Notes: generated from the sequence alone by a model not told the origin. DNA of 37,601 nucleotides from Bacteroidota bacterium (GCA_013288905.1 JABDAW010000009.1:1-37601); one strand, 5' to 3'; positions 8,938 to 17,699 are shown, counted from the stretch's first letter. A program made the numbers and translations.

Positions 8938-9882
8938 TTAATTGGTTAATTGGCTCACTACCTTTTGAAGAATCTCGAAAGTGTTTTCAGCCATCAGATT
9001 TTCTTTATCAAGAGTAGGATTTACCTCTGCTATCTCAAAGCAACAAACCTTTTCGTTCTGAATTAATCGAACGCACAAACTCCCTGCCTCCTTCTCTGTA
9101 ATGCCATTTCTCACAGGCGTTCCGGTACCTTTTGATATAGAAGAATCCATAGAATCAACATCAAAGGAAATATAAATCTGATTGCATTTATTCAAATGAG
9201 CAAGAGCATCACGCGCAATCTTTTCTACACCATGACGCTTCACTTCATTGGTTGTAAATATCTTCACTTTATGTTTCTTCAAGAGATAAGATTCTTCAGG
9301 CTCGACATCACGCAAGGCAATATAAACAAGGTCTCTGTAATCAACTTTAGGAGTAATATTCCCAACCTTCTTTAGCTTATTCCAAAGGTCAAGAGTTTCT
9401 TTATCGGGTTTATTCATCTTATTCGTACTATTATCTTCGCCCAAAGAAACCGCAACCGGCATGCCATGAAGATTGCCGGATGGAGTGGTATAAGGAGAAT
9501 GGATGTCTGCATGGGCATCAATCCAAATCACCCCAAGTCGCTGCCTTGGATAAGCCATTTTAATGCCTGCAATTGTTCCTCCGGCAGAACTATGATCACC
9601 GGCTAATATTAAAGGAAACTCATTCTTCTTTAAAGTATGAGCCACCTCATGACCAAGCTTTTCATACAAGGCAATCATGCCCTTAATCCGCTTGGCATAA
9701 GGGCTTCCAGGTGAATCAAAGAGTACATTATTATCAACTTGAATCTGGATGGATTCTTCTACTTTAAACAAGTTGCTACCATAATCCAACGCTGCTATTC
9801 GTATAGCATCAGGACCCATACTTGCGCCTCGAGTACCTGCTCCAATCTCTGATTTTACTTCTATTATCTTTAGCTTTTTCAT
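8938..9882 (-). CDS. rocF: Arginase (ureohydrolase family)
   Basis: A 314-residue binuclear manganese enzyme expected to split arginine into ornithine and urea. Metal ligands are visible: His97 (AGDHSS), Asp122, His124 and Asp126 (IDAHADIH), and Asp241 and Asp243 (SFDVDSMD). The loop SGNLHGMPVAVSLG (135-148) and the C-terminal EIAEVNPTLD (about 283-292) resemble arginases of the RocF type more than agmatinases. That is why I call arginase, although substrate choice between arginine, agmatine and formiminoglutamate is not certain. It lies upstream of argS on the same strand (9-base gap). It is divergent from an arginine decarboxylase gene 120 bases away, so two competing arginine-consuming enzymes share one control region. 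Confidence 0.85.
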   Translation of the reverse strand: MKKLKIIEVKSEIGAGTRGASMGPDAIRIAALDYGSNLFKVEESIQIQVDNNVLFDSPGSPYAKRIKGMIALYEKLGHEVAHTLKKNEFPLILAGDHSSAGGTIAGIKMAYPRQRLGVIWIDAHADIHSPYTTPSGNLHGMPVAVSLGEDNSTNKMNKPDKETLDLWNKLKKVGNITPKVDYRDLVYIALRDVEPEESYLLKKHKVKIFTTNEVKRHGVEKIARDALAHLNKCNQIYISFDVDSMDSSISKGTGTPVRNGITEKEAGSLCVRLIQNEKVCCFEIAEVNPTLDKENLMAENTFEILQKVVSQLTN

Positions 9883-9930
9883 TCTTATTATTTATTTTAC
9901 TTAACCTTATTTTATTTCATCCGCGTTACT

Positions 9931-9938
9931 TACATTTG
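9931..9938 (+). promoter_or_regulatory. -7 box TACATTTG for arginine decarboxylase
   Basis: Exact TAnnTTTG match, 64 bases before the decarboxylase start, inside the 120-base divergent gap. I could not pick a clear matching box for the arginase side. Confidence 0.55.
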
Positions 9939-10002
9939 CGCCTTTATTCCAATCCGGCAAACTTACATAATTTATTACGATACAAAAATAAACAATTTAA
10001 AG

Positions 10003-11406
10003 ATGAAAAACAAATACAGAGATCTGATTGATCAAACATTCGACTTCCCACAGGAAGGTTTTGAAGTCGTAGATGGTGTCTTACACTTCCATGATATTTC
10101 ATTGATGGACATTATCGAACAGTATGGTACGCCTTTGAAGATAACCTATCTTCCAAAAATAACTTCACAGATTCAGAAGGCGAAGAAGATATTCAATGTC
10201 GCTATCGCTAAGGCTGATTACAAAGGCAGTTATACCTATTGTTATTGCACCAAGAGTTCGCACTTTTCCTTTATCATGGATGAAGTTTTGAAGAATGATG
10301 TGCACCTTGAAACGTCTTCTGCGTATGACATTCCCATCATTCAAAAACTTTATGAAGAGAAGAAAATTGACAAGAATAAATATGTCTTGTGCAATGGTTT
10401 CAAGAGGGATAATTACATGGAATATATCTCCCAATTAATCAATGATGGCTTTGTAAATGTCGTTCCGATTTTGGATAATATGAAGGAGTTGGATTATTAT
10501 CAAAAGCATAATAAACATAAATGTAAAATCGGTATTCGCATTGCTGCAGATGAAGAACCGGAGAACGATTTCTATACGTCTCGCCTGGGAATTCGATACA
10601 ATGACATCATGGAATTCTATAAGACAAAGCTTAAAGATAATCCAAAGTTTGAGCTTAAAATGCTTCACTTTTTTATTAATACAGGCATCAAGGATAATGC
10701 TTATTACTGGAATGAATTACTCAAGTGTATCAATGTTTATTGCGACTTGAAAAAGATTTGTCCTGAATTGGATTCATTGGATATTGGTGGTGGATTTCCT
10801 ATTCAGACTAAGCTGAATTTTAATTATGACTATGAATACATGGCTGAAGAAATCATTCAGCAAATTAAGAATGTATGCGTTCAAAGAAAGACTAAAGAAC
10901 CTAATATCTACACAGAGTTCGGGAGCTTTACTGTTGCCGAGAGCGGTGCTGTTTTATATTCTGTTATTGATCAGAAGCAACAAAATGATAATGAATTATG
11001 GTACATGATTGATAGCTCTTTCATCACTACTTTGCCCGATACATGGGGGATTAAGCAGAAGTTTATTTTGCTTGCTATCAACAAATGGGACAATGAATAT
11101 TGGCGAGTAAATATAGGTGGATTGACTTGCGACAGTGATGATTATTATAACCGTGAATCTGCAAATAACGTTGTTTATCTCCCTAAACTTAACAGCAATG
11201 GAAATGGTGAAGAACCCTTATATATAGGCTTCTTTCACACGGGTGCCTATCAAGAATCTTTAGGTGGATATGGCGGCATCCAGCATTGTTTGGTGCCTGC
11301 GCCTAAGCATGTGATTATTGACCGGGATGAGAATGGGGAAGTCTTTACTCGTCTCTTTGCGAAGGAGCAAAGTGCTAAATCTATGTTGAAGATTCTCGGT
11401 TACTAA
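10003..11406 (+). CDS. speA: PLP-dependent arginine decarboxylase (Bacteroidota type)
   Basis: A 467-residue alanine-racemase-fold decarboxylase of the short kind annotated as biosynthetic arginine decarboxylase in flavobacteria. It should convert arginine to agmatine for polyamine synthesis. Visible features are the PLP-lysine motif YCYCTKSSHF with Lys84 in strand 1, HFFINTGIKDNAYYWNE, and the phosphate-binding LDIGGGFP (about residues 259-266). TEFGSFTVAESGA also follows, along with the C-terminal-domain cysteine and acid in GGLTCDSDDYYN (about 371-382), where these enzymes complete the partner subunit's active site. The enzyme family acts as a dimer. An alternative is a related ornithine, lysine or diaminopimelate-type decarboxylase, but the length and the TCDSDD stretch favour the arginine group. 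No agmatinase gene follows in this window; tadA comes 36 bases later. Confidence 0.82.
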   Translation: MKNKYRDLIDQTFDFPQEGFEVVDGVLHFHDISLMDIIEQYGTPLKITYLPKITSQIQKAKKIFNVAIAKADYKGSYTYCYCTKSSHFSFIMDEVLKNDVHLETSSAYDIPIIQKLYEEKKIDKNKYVLCNGFKRDNYMEYISQLINDGFVNVVPILDNMKELDYYQKHNKHKCKIGIRIAADEEPENDFYTSRLGIRYNDIMEFYKTKLKDNPKFELKMLHFFINTGIKDNAYYWNELLKCINVYCDLKKICPELDSLDIGGGFPIQTKLNFNYDYEYMAEEIIQQIKNVCVQRKTKEPNIYTEFGSFTVAESGAVLYSVIDQKQQNDNELWYMIDSSFITTLPDTWGIKQKFILLAINKWDNEYWRVNIGGLTCDSDDYYNRESANNVVYLPKLNSNGNGEEPLYIGFFHTGAYQESLGGYGGIQHCLVPAPKHVIIDRDENGEVFTRLFAKEQSAKSMLKILGY

Positions 11407-11442
11407 CTTTTTATTTCTTGTCTTTTATTTCTTATTTAAAGA

Positions 11443-11889
11443 ATGATTCTTTCTGTTTATTCTGATGAGCATTACATGCGCGAAGCCTTGAAGGAAGCCA
11501 AGAATGCCTTCGATGAGGATGAAGTTCCGATAGGTGCTGTGATTGTTTGTAATAACAGAATCATTGCCCGTGCTCATAATCTTACCGAGCATTTGAATGA
11601 TGTTACCGCACATGCAGAGATGCAGGCATTTACTTCTGCTTCGAATTATTTGGGAGGAAAATATTTGAATGAATGCACCCTCTTTGTTACCGTCGAGCCT
11701 TGTGTGATGTGTGCCGGAGCTTCTTATTGGACACAGATAAAACGTGTGGTCTTCGGGGCTTATGATGACAAGCGTGGCTTCACTAAAATCAAACATAGAA
11801 TCCTTCATCCCAAGACTATTTTTAATGGTGGTTTATTAGAGAAGGAATGTGCTGAATTGATGACTCTTTTCTTTGAAAGGAAAAGATAA
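11443..11889 (+). CDS. tadA: tRNA-specific adenosine deaminase TadA
   Basis: A 148-residue cytidine/deoxycytidylate-deaminase-fold enzyme that converts adenosine 34 of tRNA(Arg)ACG to inosine for wobble decoding. The zinc site is complete: His57 and the proton-shuttling Glu59 in HAEM, and Cys87 and Cys90 in EPCVMCAGA. The substrate-binding Asn46 in RAHN and the family's VPIGAVIV strand are present. Length is normal. It starts 36 bases after the decarboxylase gene with no visible promoter, so co-transcription is likely. Its target, an arginine tRNA, fits the arginine theme of the block, though this may be coincidence. Confidence 0.92.
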   Translation: MILSVYSDEHYMREALKEAKNAFDEDEVPIGAVIVCNNRIIARAHNLTEHLNDVTAHAEMQAFTSASNYLGGKYLNECTLFVTVEPCVMCAGASYWTQIKRVVFGAYDDKRGFTKIKHRILHPKTIFNGGLLEKECAELMTLFFERKR

Positions 11890-11988
11890 TAATAATTGCT
11901 TGTGCTGTGTTTTAATATCCTTTGACAAAAATGCTTCAGCTGTTTCCGTTAATTCTTGGTTAAACTTTAAATTATATCTAATCTTCTT

Positions 11989-12019
11989 TTTGCTGCATGA
12001 ACAAGATTCCTTAATTTTG
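11989..12019 (+). promoter_or_regulatory. Full -33/-7 promoter of the lipoprotein gene
   Basis: TTTG at 11989-11992, then 19 bases, then TAATTTTG at 12012-12019. This is the best complete match in the window to the Bacteroides fragilis-type consensus (TTTG, 19-21 bp, TAnnTTTG). The start codon is 64 bases further on. Confidence 0.7.
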
Positions 12020-12082
12020 CATTGATTAATAAATACAAACTACTAAGTAAGGAATTTTCTTAAATATTCTAACGATAAAAAA

Positions 12083-12514
12083 ATGAAAAGTGTAAGTCCA
12101 ATATCAACAATCCTCAAGATGTTGCTTGTCTTAATAATTATTATTTCCCTTAATTCGTGTAAAACACCTATAAATGGCTGCACAGATCCCAATGCTACAA
12201 ATTATAATTCCAATGCCACAGAGAATGACGGTTCCTGCGTATATGGCGGGCAAATTATTTTTTGGGATGCCATTTCACTTGGATATACCGGAACTGTGGA
12301 CTCCGTCTTTGTAAATTCACAATTCGTAGGTACTATCACTAATTCTTACAATTCCCCCCCAGCATGCGGGGCAACAGGTTGCGTTACTTATTCAGGAGCC
12401 CCTGCCACCTATAACTGGAGCGACAAATTATATGTCAACTATCATTTATCAAGTTCCAGGAATGGCGTTGTTTCCATTCCCGGAATAGGATGCACGCCAG
12501 TCAAGGTTCATTGA
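12083..12514 (+). CDS. Small secreted lipoprotein, function unknown
   Basis: A 143-residue protein with a signal peptide (hydrophobic residues about 11-24) and a lipobox ending in LNSC, so Cys26 should be lipidated. Directly after comes GCTDPNATNYNSNATENDGS, a cysteine-framed segment repeated in many secreted Bacteroidota proteins and often near calcium-binding or adhesion repeats. The remaining approximately 90 residues are rich in Ser, Tyr and Gly, with a CGATGC pair and a final GIGCTPV that could form disulfides. I do not recognise a catalytic domain. It has its own full promoter and no partner gene. Confidence 0.7.
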   Translation: MKSVSPISTILKMLLVLIIIISLNSCKTPINGCTDPNATNYNSNATENDGSCVYGGQIIFWDAISLGYTGTVDSVFVNSQFVGTITNSYNSPPACGATGCVTYSGAPATYNWSDKLYVNYHLSSSRNGVVSIPGIGCTPVKVH

Positions 12515-12749
12515 TTTCGAATCAAAGCTAGTAAGCGTCAAATGAACATTATCCTCGGGCATATACACATAATCTTCCAGTATATATTTACAGACAAACA
12601 TCGAAATGCCACCTTTCATAGTACGATGATTATACCTTAGAAAGTGAATTATTGTGTAAGAATTTCTAAACAACTAGCGAAAAATCTCCCTGTAACTCGA
12701 ACCAAACCATCATCCTCTTATTGTACCACCGCCAAAACTGAATGCTCAT
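12515..12749. other. Gap between convergent genes, no supported gene
   Basis: A minus-strand open frame runs through here but its C-terminal half lies inside the lipoprotein gene. I see no terminator hairpin or repeat. Confidence 0.5.
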
Positions 12750-14441
12750 CTAAAATTTCGGTGAAGCTATAGTCCTGTATTTCTGAATCATTACAGGTTT
12801 ATTCTTTGGATATTTTACAGAAAAAGCCAGTGGAAATTTCTTTATTTCTCCAGGATTAAGTTTCAACTTCCACGATAATTTTCCACTCAAATCATCTTTC
12901 TCTGCCTTCGAAATATCGGTAGGGTCAACAATAATATCGCTTTCCTGAGATACCGGCAACTGGTCTTGAAGCTCAATGTTGATAGTATCTTTGTTATTAT
13001 TCTTGACCGTGATTTCATACATAAAACTTTCAATACGATTGCTGCCACTAAAAGATTTTGAACCATAATCCTGTTTCTTAATTCGCTGGACCAAAATCTT
13101 TTTATCCCTTCCCAATGACAAATCCAATGTATCACCGGTCTGCCGAGTGTTTATGTAACTCTCACCAATGTAATTATCCCCATAAAAAACATTCGCCGTT
13201 CCATCCGCAAGATTCAAATCTTCCCAACCCGTAACTCGTGCTACCAAGAAAGCATCTTTATCAAGTTTTGGAATAGCAAAATAATGATAGGTAGCCGGCA
13301 AATTATACTTTGTAACATCAACCGTATAAGGCTTGCTGTCAGCGGGAATAGAGTAGCTTTCCTTAATCTCAAAATCAACACTCAGTTCACTTACCGAAAT
13401 TTCCGAATAGCTCATCATAACGACATTCTTTTTTTTACTCTTATCCATTTTCCCTTCCAGTTCATCCATCGTTTTTTCTTCAGGTTTTGCTGGAGGAATA
13501 TTATAATTATAGTACCCATTTGTAAAATTCGCTCCTGTGGCAGCTTGCTGATTATTATTTTCTGTAGTCATCGTATTAATCACCATTTCGTGGTTCAAAG
13601 TCCAAGCATTGAGCCTCGGTTTCTCAGCAGTTTTATTTGGGTCGGCGGTGGATAAGGTGAGCTTCACATTATCCCAATCTATGCCGGTATTATTAAAAAC
13701 TTTTGCCTTATAAATCAAGTCTATGGGCTTGTTGATATCCGTAACTTTCAAATCATAACTTGGTGCCCATCCGGCATTAGTAACCAGGTACGAAATATCA
13801 AGATTCACCATCATTCTGGAACCCGCCGAGACAGTAATCAATATCTCCTGATTGTTATTTACTACCTTTACATTCAGCTCATCCAGTTCATTCTGAATCC
13901 TCATCAACTGCTCATTCATTTTATCACGTTTATTCTCTAATACCAAGGACTTCCGCGCGATGTCATTAAGATTAGTTTGCATAAAATCCATTAAAGTGGG
14001 CAAGTCTTTAACGCTGGAATTCGGACCTCCGATATTTGCATTCCTGATAATCATTTTCTTCTCTTCTCCAAAAGCATCTATGCCCGCAATGGTGATGGTC
14101 AATTCATCGCTGATCATCTTCACAGAATCCTGCAAACCCTTCACCATGGGGTTTTCGAGCGGTTTGTTCAAGAAATTCACTTCATGAGTTACGGAAACAA
14201 TTTTCACTGCATCATTCGCCGAAACACGAATATGTTTGGTATCAATACTTGGCGAAACGCCCGAAACAATCAGGTTAGTCTGCCCTGCTTCGACCATTAC
14301 ATTCCCAGAAGAATTGATGAGTGCACCGGTAGTATATACGGTTACCGAATTAACTTTTGTGGTAACGGATTTGTTTGGAATGCCAGCCATCAGAGCCACA
14401 TTCGACAGCATCATCGCTGCAAGAAAGAAAGATTTATTCAT
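12750..14441 (-). CDS. DUF4139 (mucoidy inhibitor MuiA-like) secreted protein
   Basis: A 563-residue protein with an N-terminal signal peptide (about 1-19). A DUF4140-like N-terminal beta domain follows (KVNSVTVYTTGALINSSG, then GVSPSIDTKHIRV). A helical region at about 140-205 has coiled-coil character (LENKRDKMNEQLMRIQNELD). The DUF4139 domain starts near residue 215 with YLVTNAGWAPSYDLKVTD and continues with NNTGIDWDNVKLTLSTADP. The family is annotated as mucoidy inhibitor MuiA, but the biochemical role is unknown. It is expected in the periplasm or at the outer membrane. A low-complexity Asn/Lys/Met-rich insertion lies at about 290-345. It is preceded by a promoter word at 14480-14487 and is followed by no same-strand partner. 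Confidence 0.85.
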   Translation of the reverse strand: MNKSFFLAAMMLSNVALMAGIPNKSVTTKVNSVTVYTTGALINSSGNVMVEAGQTNLIVSGVSPSIDTKHIRVSANDAVKIVSVTHEVNFLNKPLENPMVKGLQDSVKMISDELTITIAGIDAFGEEKKMIIRNANIGGPNSSVKDLPTLMDFMQTNLNDIARKSLVLENKRDKMNEQLMRIQNELDELNVKVVNNNQEILITVSAGSRMMVNLDISYLVTNAGWAPSYDLKVTDINKPIDLIYKAKVFNNTGIDWDNVKLTLSTADPNKTAEKPRLNAWTLNHEMVINTMTTENNNQQAATGANFTNGYYNYNIPPAKPEEKTMDELEGKMDKSKKKNVVMMSYSEISVSELSVDFEIKESYSIPADSKPYTVDVTKYNLPATYHYFAIPKLDKDAFLVARVTGWEDLNLADGTANVFYGDNYIGESYINTRQTGDTLDLSLGRDKKILVQRIKKQDYGSKSFSGSNRIESFMYEITVKNNNKDTINIELQDQLPVSQESDIIVDPTDISKAEKDDLSGKLSWKLKLNPGEIKKFPLAFSVKYPKNKPVMIQKYRTIASPKF

Positions 14442-14479
14442 GGTTTTATTGGTATTAAATTAATGAAATATCAAGTTCA

Positions 14480-14487
14480 CAAAACTA
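14480..14487 (-). promoter_or_regulatory. -7 box TAGTTTTG for the DUF4139 gene
   Basis: Exact TAnnTTTG on the minus strand, 38 bases before the start codon. A TTTG at 14505-14508 lies 17 bases upstream, near the usual spacing for a -33 box. Confidence 0.55.
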
Positions 14488-14655
14488 AGGATTCAAAAGT
14501 TTATCAAATTCCATAAAAAAAGCAAACGATCAATGGGATAAAATTATTTAAAATAGAAAAATATACCCTTCTGAAAATTTAATCAGATTATTCAATTTAT
14601 CATCCTGCCGGGGTTTTTCTCATGACAGGTCTTGATCATTATCGAACTTAAAATT

Positions 14656-15627
14656 TCAAAAATAGATTCCAAGATTAATACTTCCCCAGGCATGCTTGTC
14701 ACCTGTTTTAAATTCCTTTCCAAGTAAGGCGTAAGAATAAGAAACAGTGAAAGCTTTGCAGTTATATGTAAGTCCATAATAAACTTCATAAACCATTCTT
14801 TCAACTTGGTCAGCAGGGATAGTATAAACACTGCTTCGGTTAATCATTCCGCCCTCCAGCGTTGCGTTGTAGCTCACTATCTCTTCTTTTGGTTTGACAT
14901 AAAAATAGAGCTGATGTTTCTTGTAAACTGCTTCATTGTATGTCGGTGTATTACCATAACCAATATCTTTGAAATAAGAATTAAACAATCCAATTCTAAT
15001 CAAAACACCGACAGAGAAATCATCATAAATCGTACCTGCTCTTGCATTAACAAACCCTATTACGTCAAACCAATTGCAAGTATTCAAAAGATCTTTTTCG
15101 TAAGTAACTTCATACTTCATGGCGAAGTCATTTCTGATTTGATATTGCCAGCCAAGCGGTTGAATATTATGCAGCCATCTATGTATATCGTGTTGCGCAA
15201 CATCAGCACCGGAGGCGGGTCCGATCATGCCTATCGCCAATTCGCAGCTCATACTTTTCTTCTTAATATCATCTTTTGAGATATGTAGAAAACCCGCAAA
15301 AGTGTATCCTGCAAAAGGTCTGTCACCATAGAAAATAGTATTGTGCCGGATGCTGGTCGGCGTGAATCCATCTCTCACAAAAGAAATTCCGTAATAATTC
15401 AAAGTCGCGCCAGGCAATGCAAAGAGCACTTTATTAAGAAAGAATTTCTCAAGTTTGGGGTGGAGATATTGCCACCTGATGCCTTGTGTGTAATACTCAT
15501 CGGTGTCGGTAAAGAAGTCATTTTCGTAAGTAAATGAAAGATACCTGCCCGAGGCTGTCTCTTGCCCGAAAGTAGAATTAATAAGAAGGAGGAGGAATAG
15601 ATAGAGGAGGAATAATTTTTTCATCAT
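14656..15627 (-). CDS. LpxR-like lipid A 3'-O-deacylase (outer membrane)
   Basis: A 323-residue protein with a signal peptide (about 1-22, ending FGQ). It then has the LpxR (DUF2219) start pattern LSFTYENDFFTDTDEYYTQG, in which Asn36, Asp37 and the downstream Thr/Tyr align with the calcium and active-site region of LpxR. Further family marks are YGDRPFAGYTFAGF (about 100-113), the ELAIGMIGPASGADVAQHDIHRWL region holding the candidate catalytic histidine, and alternating strands to a C-terminal Phe. That end is typical of a 12-strand outer-membrane barrel. LpxR removes the 3'-acyloxyacyl group from lipid A. Two ATG codons in tandem start the gene. The neighbour ahead of it in transcription is an unrelated membrane protein. 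Confidence 0.82.
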   Translation of the reverse strand: MMKKLFLLYLFLLLLINSTFGQETASGRYLSFTYENDFFTDTDEYYTQGIRWQYLHPKLEKFFLNKVLFALPGATLNYYGISFVRDGFTPTSIRHNTIFYGDRPFAGYTFAGFLHISKDDIKKKSMSCELAIGMIGPASGADVAQHDIHRWLHNIQPLGWQYQIRNDFAMKYEVTYEKDLLNTCNWFDVIGFVNARAGTIYDDFSVGVLIRIGLFNSYFKDIGYGNTPTYNEAVYKKHQLYFYVKPKEEIVSYNATLEGGMINRSSVYTIPADQVERMVYEVYYGLTYNCKAFTVSYSYALLGKEFKTGDKHAWGSINLGIYF

Positions 15628-15707
15628 CAGTTTTTAATGCTAATTTGACAGGCAGCTTATGCAGCAGTGGTAATGTCTGAAGGCGAATAAAGTGGTGGGA
15701 GTTGGGT

Positions 15708-16629
15708 TCATAACCTATGTGGTTTTTGATTCATATCTCGTCTATTCGATTTGTAACGAATTATTTTATATTCTACCATTTGCTTATAAATCTTGAAAGG
15801 TTTTAAAATATCAAAGCGTTTAAAATTTCTCTTATCTCTCGATTCAAATAATTGTAAAAAAGCCAAATCTTGTTTCGTAATAATATCTCCATTCTTTAAA
15901 TGGAACATTTTTAGATGATTCATAATTGTTACTACAACTGATTGTAATATAACCTTGATATGGGTCAAAAGACCAATCAGTATGAACTATACTTTCATAT
16001 GGAATAAATGCAACGGAATAGGTTTTTTGAATTTTCTGTAGTTTGATTTTTTTCTTTGGAATGTCAAAATTTTCTTTTATTAAAACATCCCAGCAGCCAT
16101 TTTCATCAATGAATAAATCATAAGCAGATAGTTTTTTATGATTCCAAACTTCAATACCTTCTTCAGTAAAGTCAAAAACGTCATGTCTTCCCCAATTTGA
16201 TGGATTTTTATTGTCATTAATAACCTTAATATTAATTGAATGATAATCTCCCTTTAGCCTATTAAAAGGAAGCGGTGGGTAATCTTTTGGATTATTAAAT
16301 GCTCTAAATACTCTATTGTAGAACTCATTTTTATTAGAAGTGATTAGTTCAATTTTGCTTATGTTTCCATTTATTTTTGCCTCTCGAATTTTCTTTCTAT
16401 CGGCAATTAATACCCAAAACTTTTCTAAACCATTAAATACAATTATACCACCTAATAAAATTATAATAGAGAAAAATGAAGTTCTAAAAGGGTTGCTCTT
16501 AAATTCTACTACTAGAATTTTGATACTATCTTCAGAAGTATATTTTTTAGAAGTAAAAGCATTTAGATAAAACCAAAATCCTCCAGAAATAGTTAGGAGT
16601 GTCCCAAGGACATTAATTAATGGTTTCAT
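15708..16629 (-). CDS. Membrane-anchored protein of unknown family, probable frameshift near 3' end
   Basis: The continuous frame runs from 16629 to a stop at 15844 (261 residues). Two hydrophobic helices (about 5-25 and 50-68) are followed by a basic segment and a soluble cytoplasmic domain of about 180 residues containing HDVFDFTEEGIEVW and FIPYESIVHTDW. This resembles membrane-bound PH-like or YcxB-like domains only in general layout, and I do not recognise the family. At the end, a T6 run (plus-strand A6 at 15856-15861) precedes an abrupt stop. Removing one T joins the frame to a further 45 codons of lysine/arginine-rich coding sequence ending at 15708, giving about 300 residues. This could be a sequencing error, a real mutation or chance. 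The gene is more AT-rich than its neighbours. Confidence 0.6.
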
Positions 16630-16707
16630 AAAATTCTTCCTAATTCTTAAATTTCTTCATTCTACCCATTCACCTTCAACTGTATCATCTCAATCCTCAT
16701 ATCTATT

Positions 16708-17388
16708 CTACATCAACCCAGGATTCATCACCCCATTTCTATACGGCAATCGGTCCTGTTTCTTGGGTTTGAAAACCTTGAAGTCCTCTACTGAATTGCC
16801 TTGAATGATGTCGTCAATAAGATAAATATGAATATATGCCTTATCTTCTGTCCATAATTCTGCGGCTTTATTCAAGGAGCTTTTGGCAATACTTCCATAG
16901 ATGAACGAACATTCTTTTTGCTCCGTTTCTATTTCGATATTGGTGCCGACATATCCTTCATAAATCGCCCCTTCAGGGTCTCCTTTTTGAATCGTCTTTA
17001 CAAAGGAACGCGATTTGGTATCCAGGAAAATATCGACATCTCTGCAAATAAAATGATCGGGAAGTTGATGAACTTTTATCACGGCATCCAACTCCCTCAT
17101 TTGGGCTTGCGAATATCCGGGAACATAATTATAAGGCTTGTTAATATCTGTAACAAAGACTCTTTTTTTAGGCAATTCAGGGCTGAATTGCCAGAACGCA
17201 CCTGTTAATAAAACCCCTTCCTGATAGTGATTAAAAACCACTATTGCCCGAACTTCTTCCTCAATTTCCGGAGCAATCAAATAAGGAGGCGTCGTTTTCC
17301 ATGAAGGGATCAGAAAGAGAACATAACCTCCCTCATCATCACATCGAACCATCGGACATAAACCGATACATGCTGAGCCATTTGCCAT
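16708..17388 (-). CDS. Conserved-looking protein of unknown function, 226 aa
   Basis: No signal peptide or membrane helix. The N-terminus carries three cysteines in GSACIGLCPMVRCDDEGG (residues 4-21), close enough to bind a metal or form disulfides. The rest is a mixed alpha/beta sequence with YLIAPEIEEEVRAIVVFN (36-53), a DVDIFLDTKSRSFVKTIQKGD region and a C-terminal basic tail ending in NPGLM. I do not recognise a family. Four bases upstream ends a 43-codon ORF on the same strand, and a TACTTTTG promoter word lies just ahead of that ORF. The pair is therefore probably one transcript with coupled translation. Confidence 0.65.
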   Translation of the reverse strand: MANGSACIGLCPMVRCDDEGGYVLFLIPSWKTTPPYLIAPEIEEEVRAIVVFNHYQEGVLLTGAFWQFSPELPKKRVFVTDINKPYNYVPGYSQAQMRELDAVIKVHQLPDHFICRDVDIFLDTKSRSFVKTIQKGDPEGAIYEGYVGTNIEIETEQKECSFIYGSIAKSSLNKAAELWTEDKAYIHIYLIDDIIQGNSVEDFKVFKPKKQDRLPYRNGVMNPGLM

Positions 17389-17392
17389 AATT

Positions 17393-17524
17393 TTATTTAT
17401 TAATTTTAGAAGTTTTAGAAAATGAAGGATCGAAATATTTAAGGTCTGTCGAATCGGATTCTTCGATACCTTTTAATATCTCTGTTATTAATGTAAAGGA
17501 TTTTTGGTAAATCTTTTGAATCAT
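17393..17524 (-). CDS. Small ORF, 43 codons, ahead of the 226-aa gene
   Basis: Reads MIQKIYQKSFTLITEILKG then an acidic patch and a Lys/Ser-rich tail ending KTSKINK. It starts 20 bases after a TACTTTTG promoter word and ends 4 bases before the next start codon. That is the geometry of a leader peptide or small partner protein. The first 20 residues could form an amphipathic helix. I know of no matching family. Support comes from promoter position, tight spacing and plausible composition, not from homology. Confidence 0.5.
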   Translation of the reverse strand: MIQKIYQKSFTLITEILKGIEESDSTDLKYFDPSFSKTSKINK

Positions 17525-17543
17525 GCTATTAATATTAGGAGGG

Positions 17544-17551
17544 CAAAAGTA
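17544..17551 (-). promoter_or_regulatory. -7 box TACTTTTG for the 43-codon/226-aa unit
   Basis: Exact TAnnTTTG on the minus strand followed by GCCC. The predicted transcript start is just ahead of the small ORF's ATG. Confidence 0.6.
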
Positions 17552-17699
17552 GAAAAAAATTAAACCAAGACTTCAATAATCAAGAAAACCACCCCAAATC
17601 CCCCATTCCCCTCCAAAACCAAAATACCACTACACCCCCAACTTTTCATCCCTACAGCCCAAATCCTGAAAAAACACCCCTAATTCTCGTTTTCGCATC

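Noticed and set aside
8938-9882. Agmatinase forming a polyamine operon with the decarboxylase
   Set aside because: The gene runs the opposite way, and its SGNLHGMP and AEVNP segments fit arginase better. Kept as a lesser alternative.
12449-12673. Minus-strand ORF of 74 codons after the lipoprotein gene
   Set aside because: Half of it lies inside the lipoprotein gene, it has no promoter word, and no recognisable protein features.
12750-15627. Functional envelope operon of DUF4139 and LpxR-like genes
   Set aside because: Same strand but separated by about 210 bases, with a separate promoter word for the DUF4139 gene and no known link.
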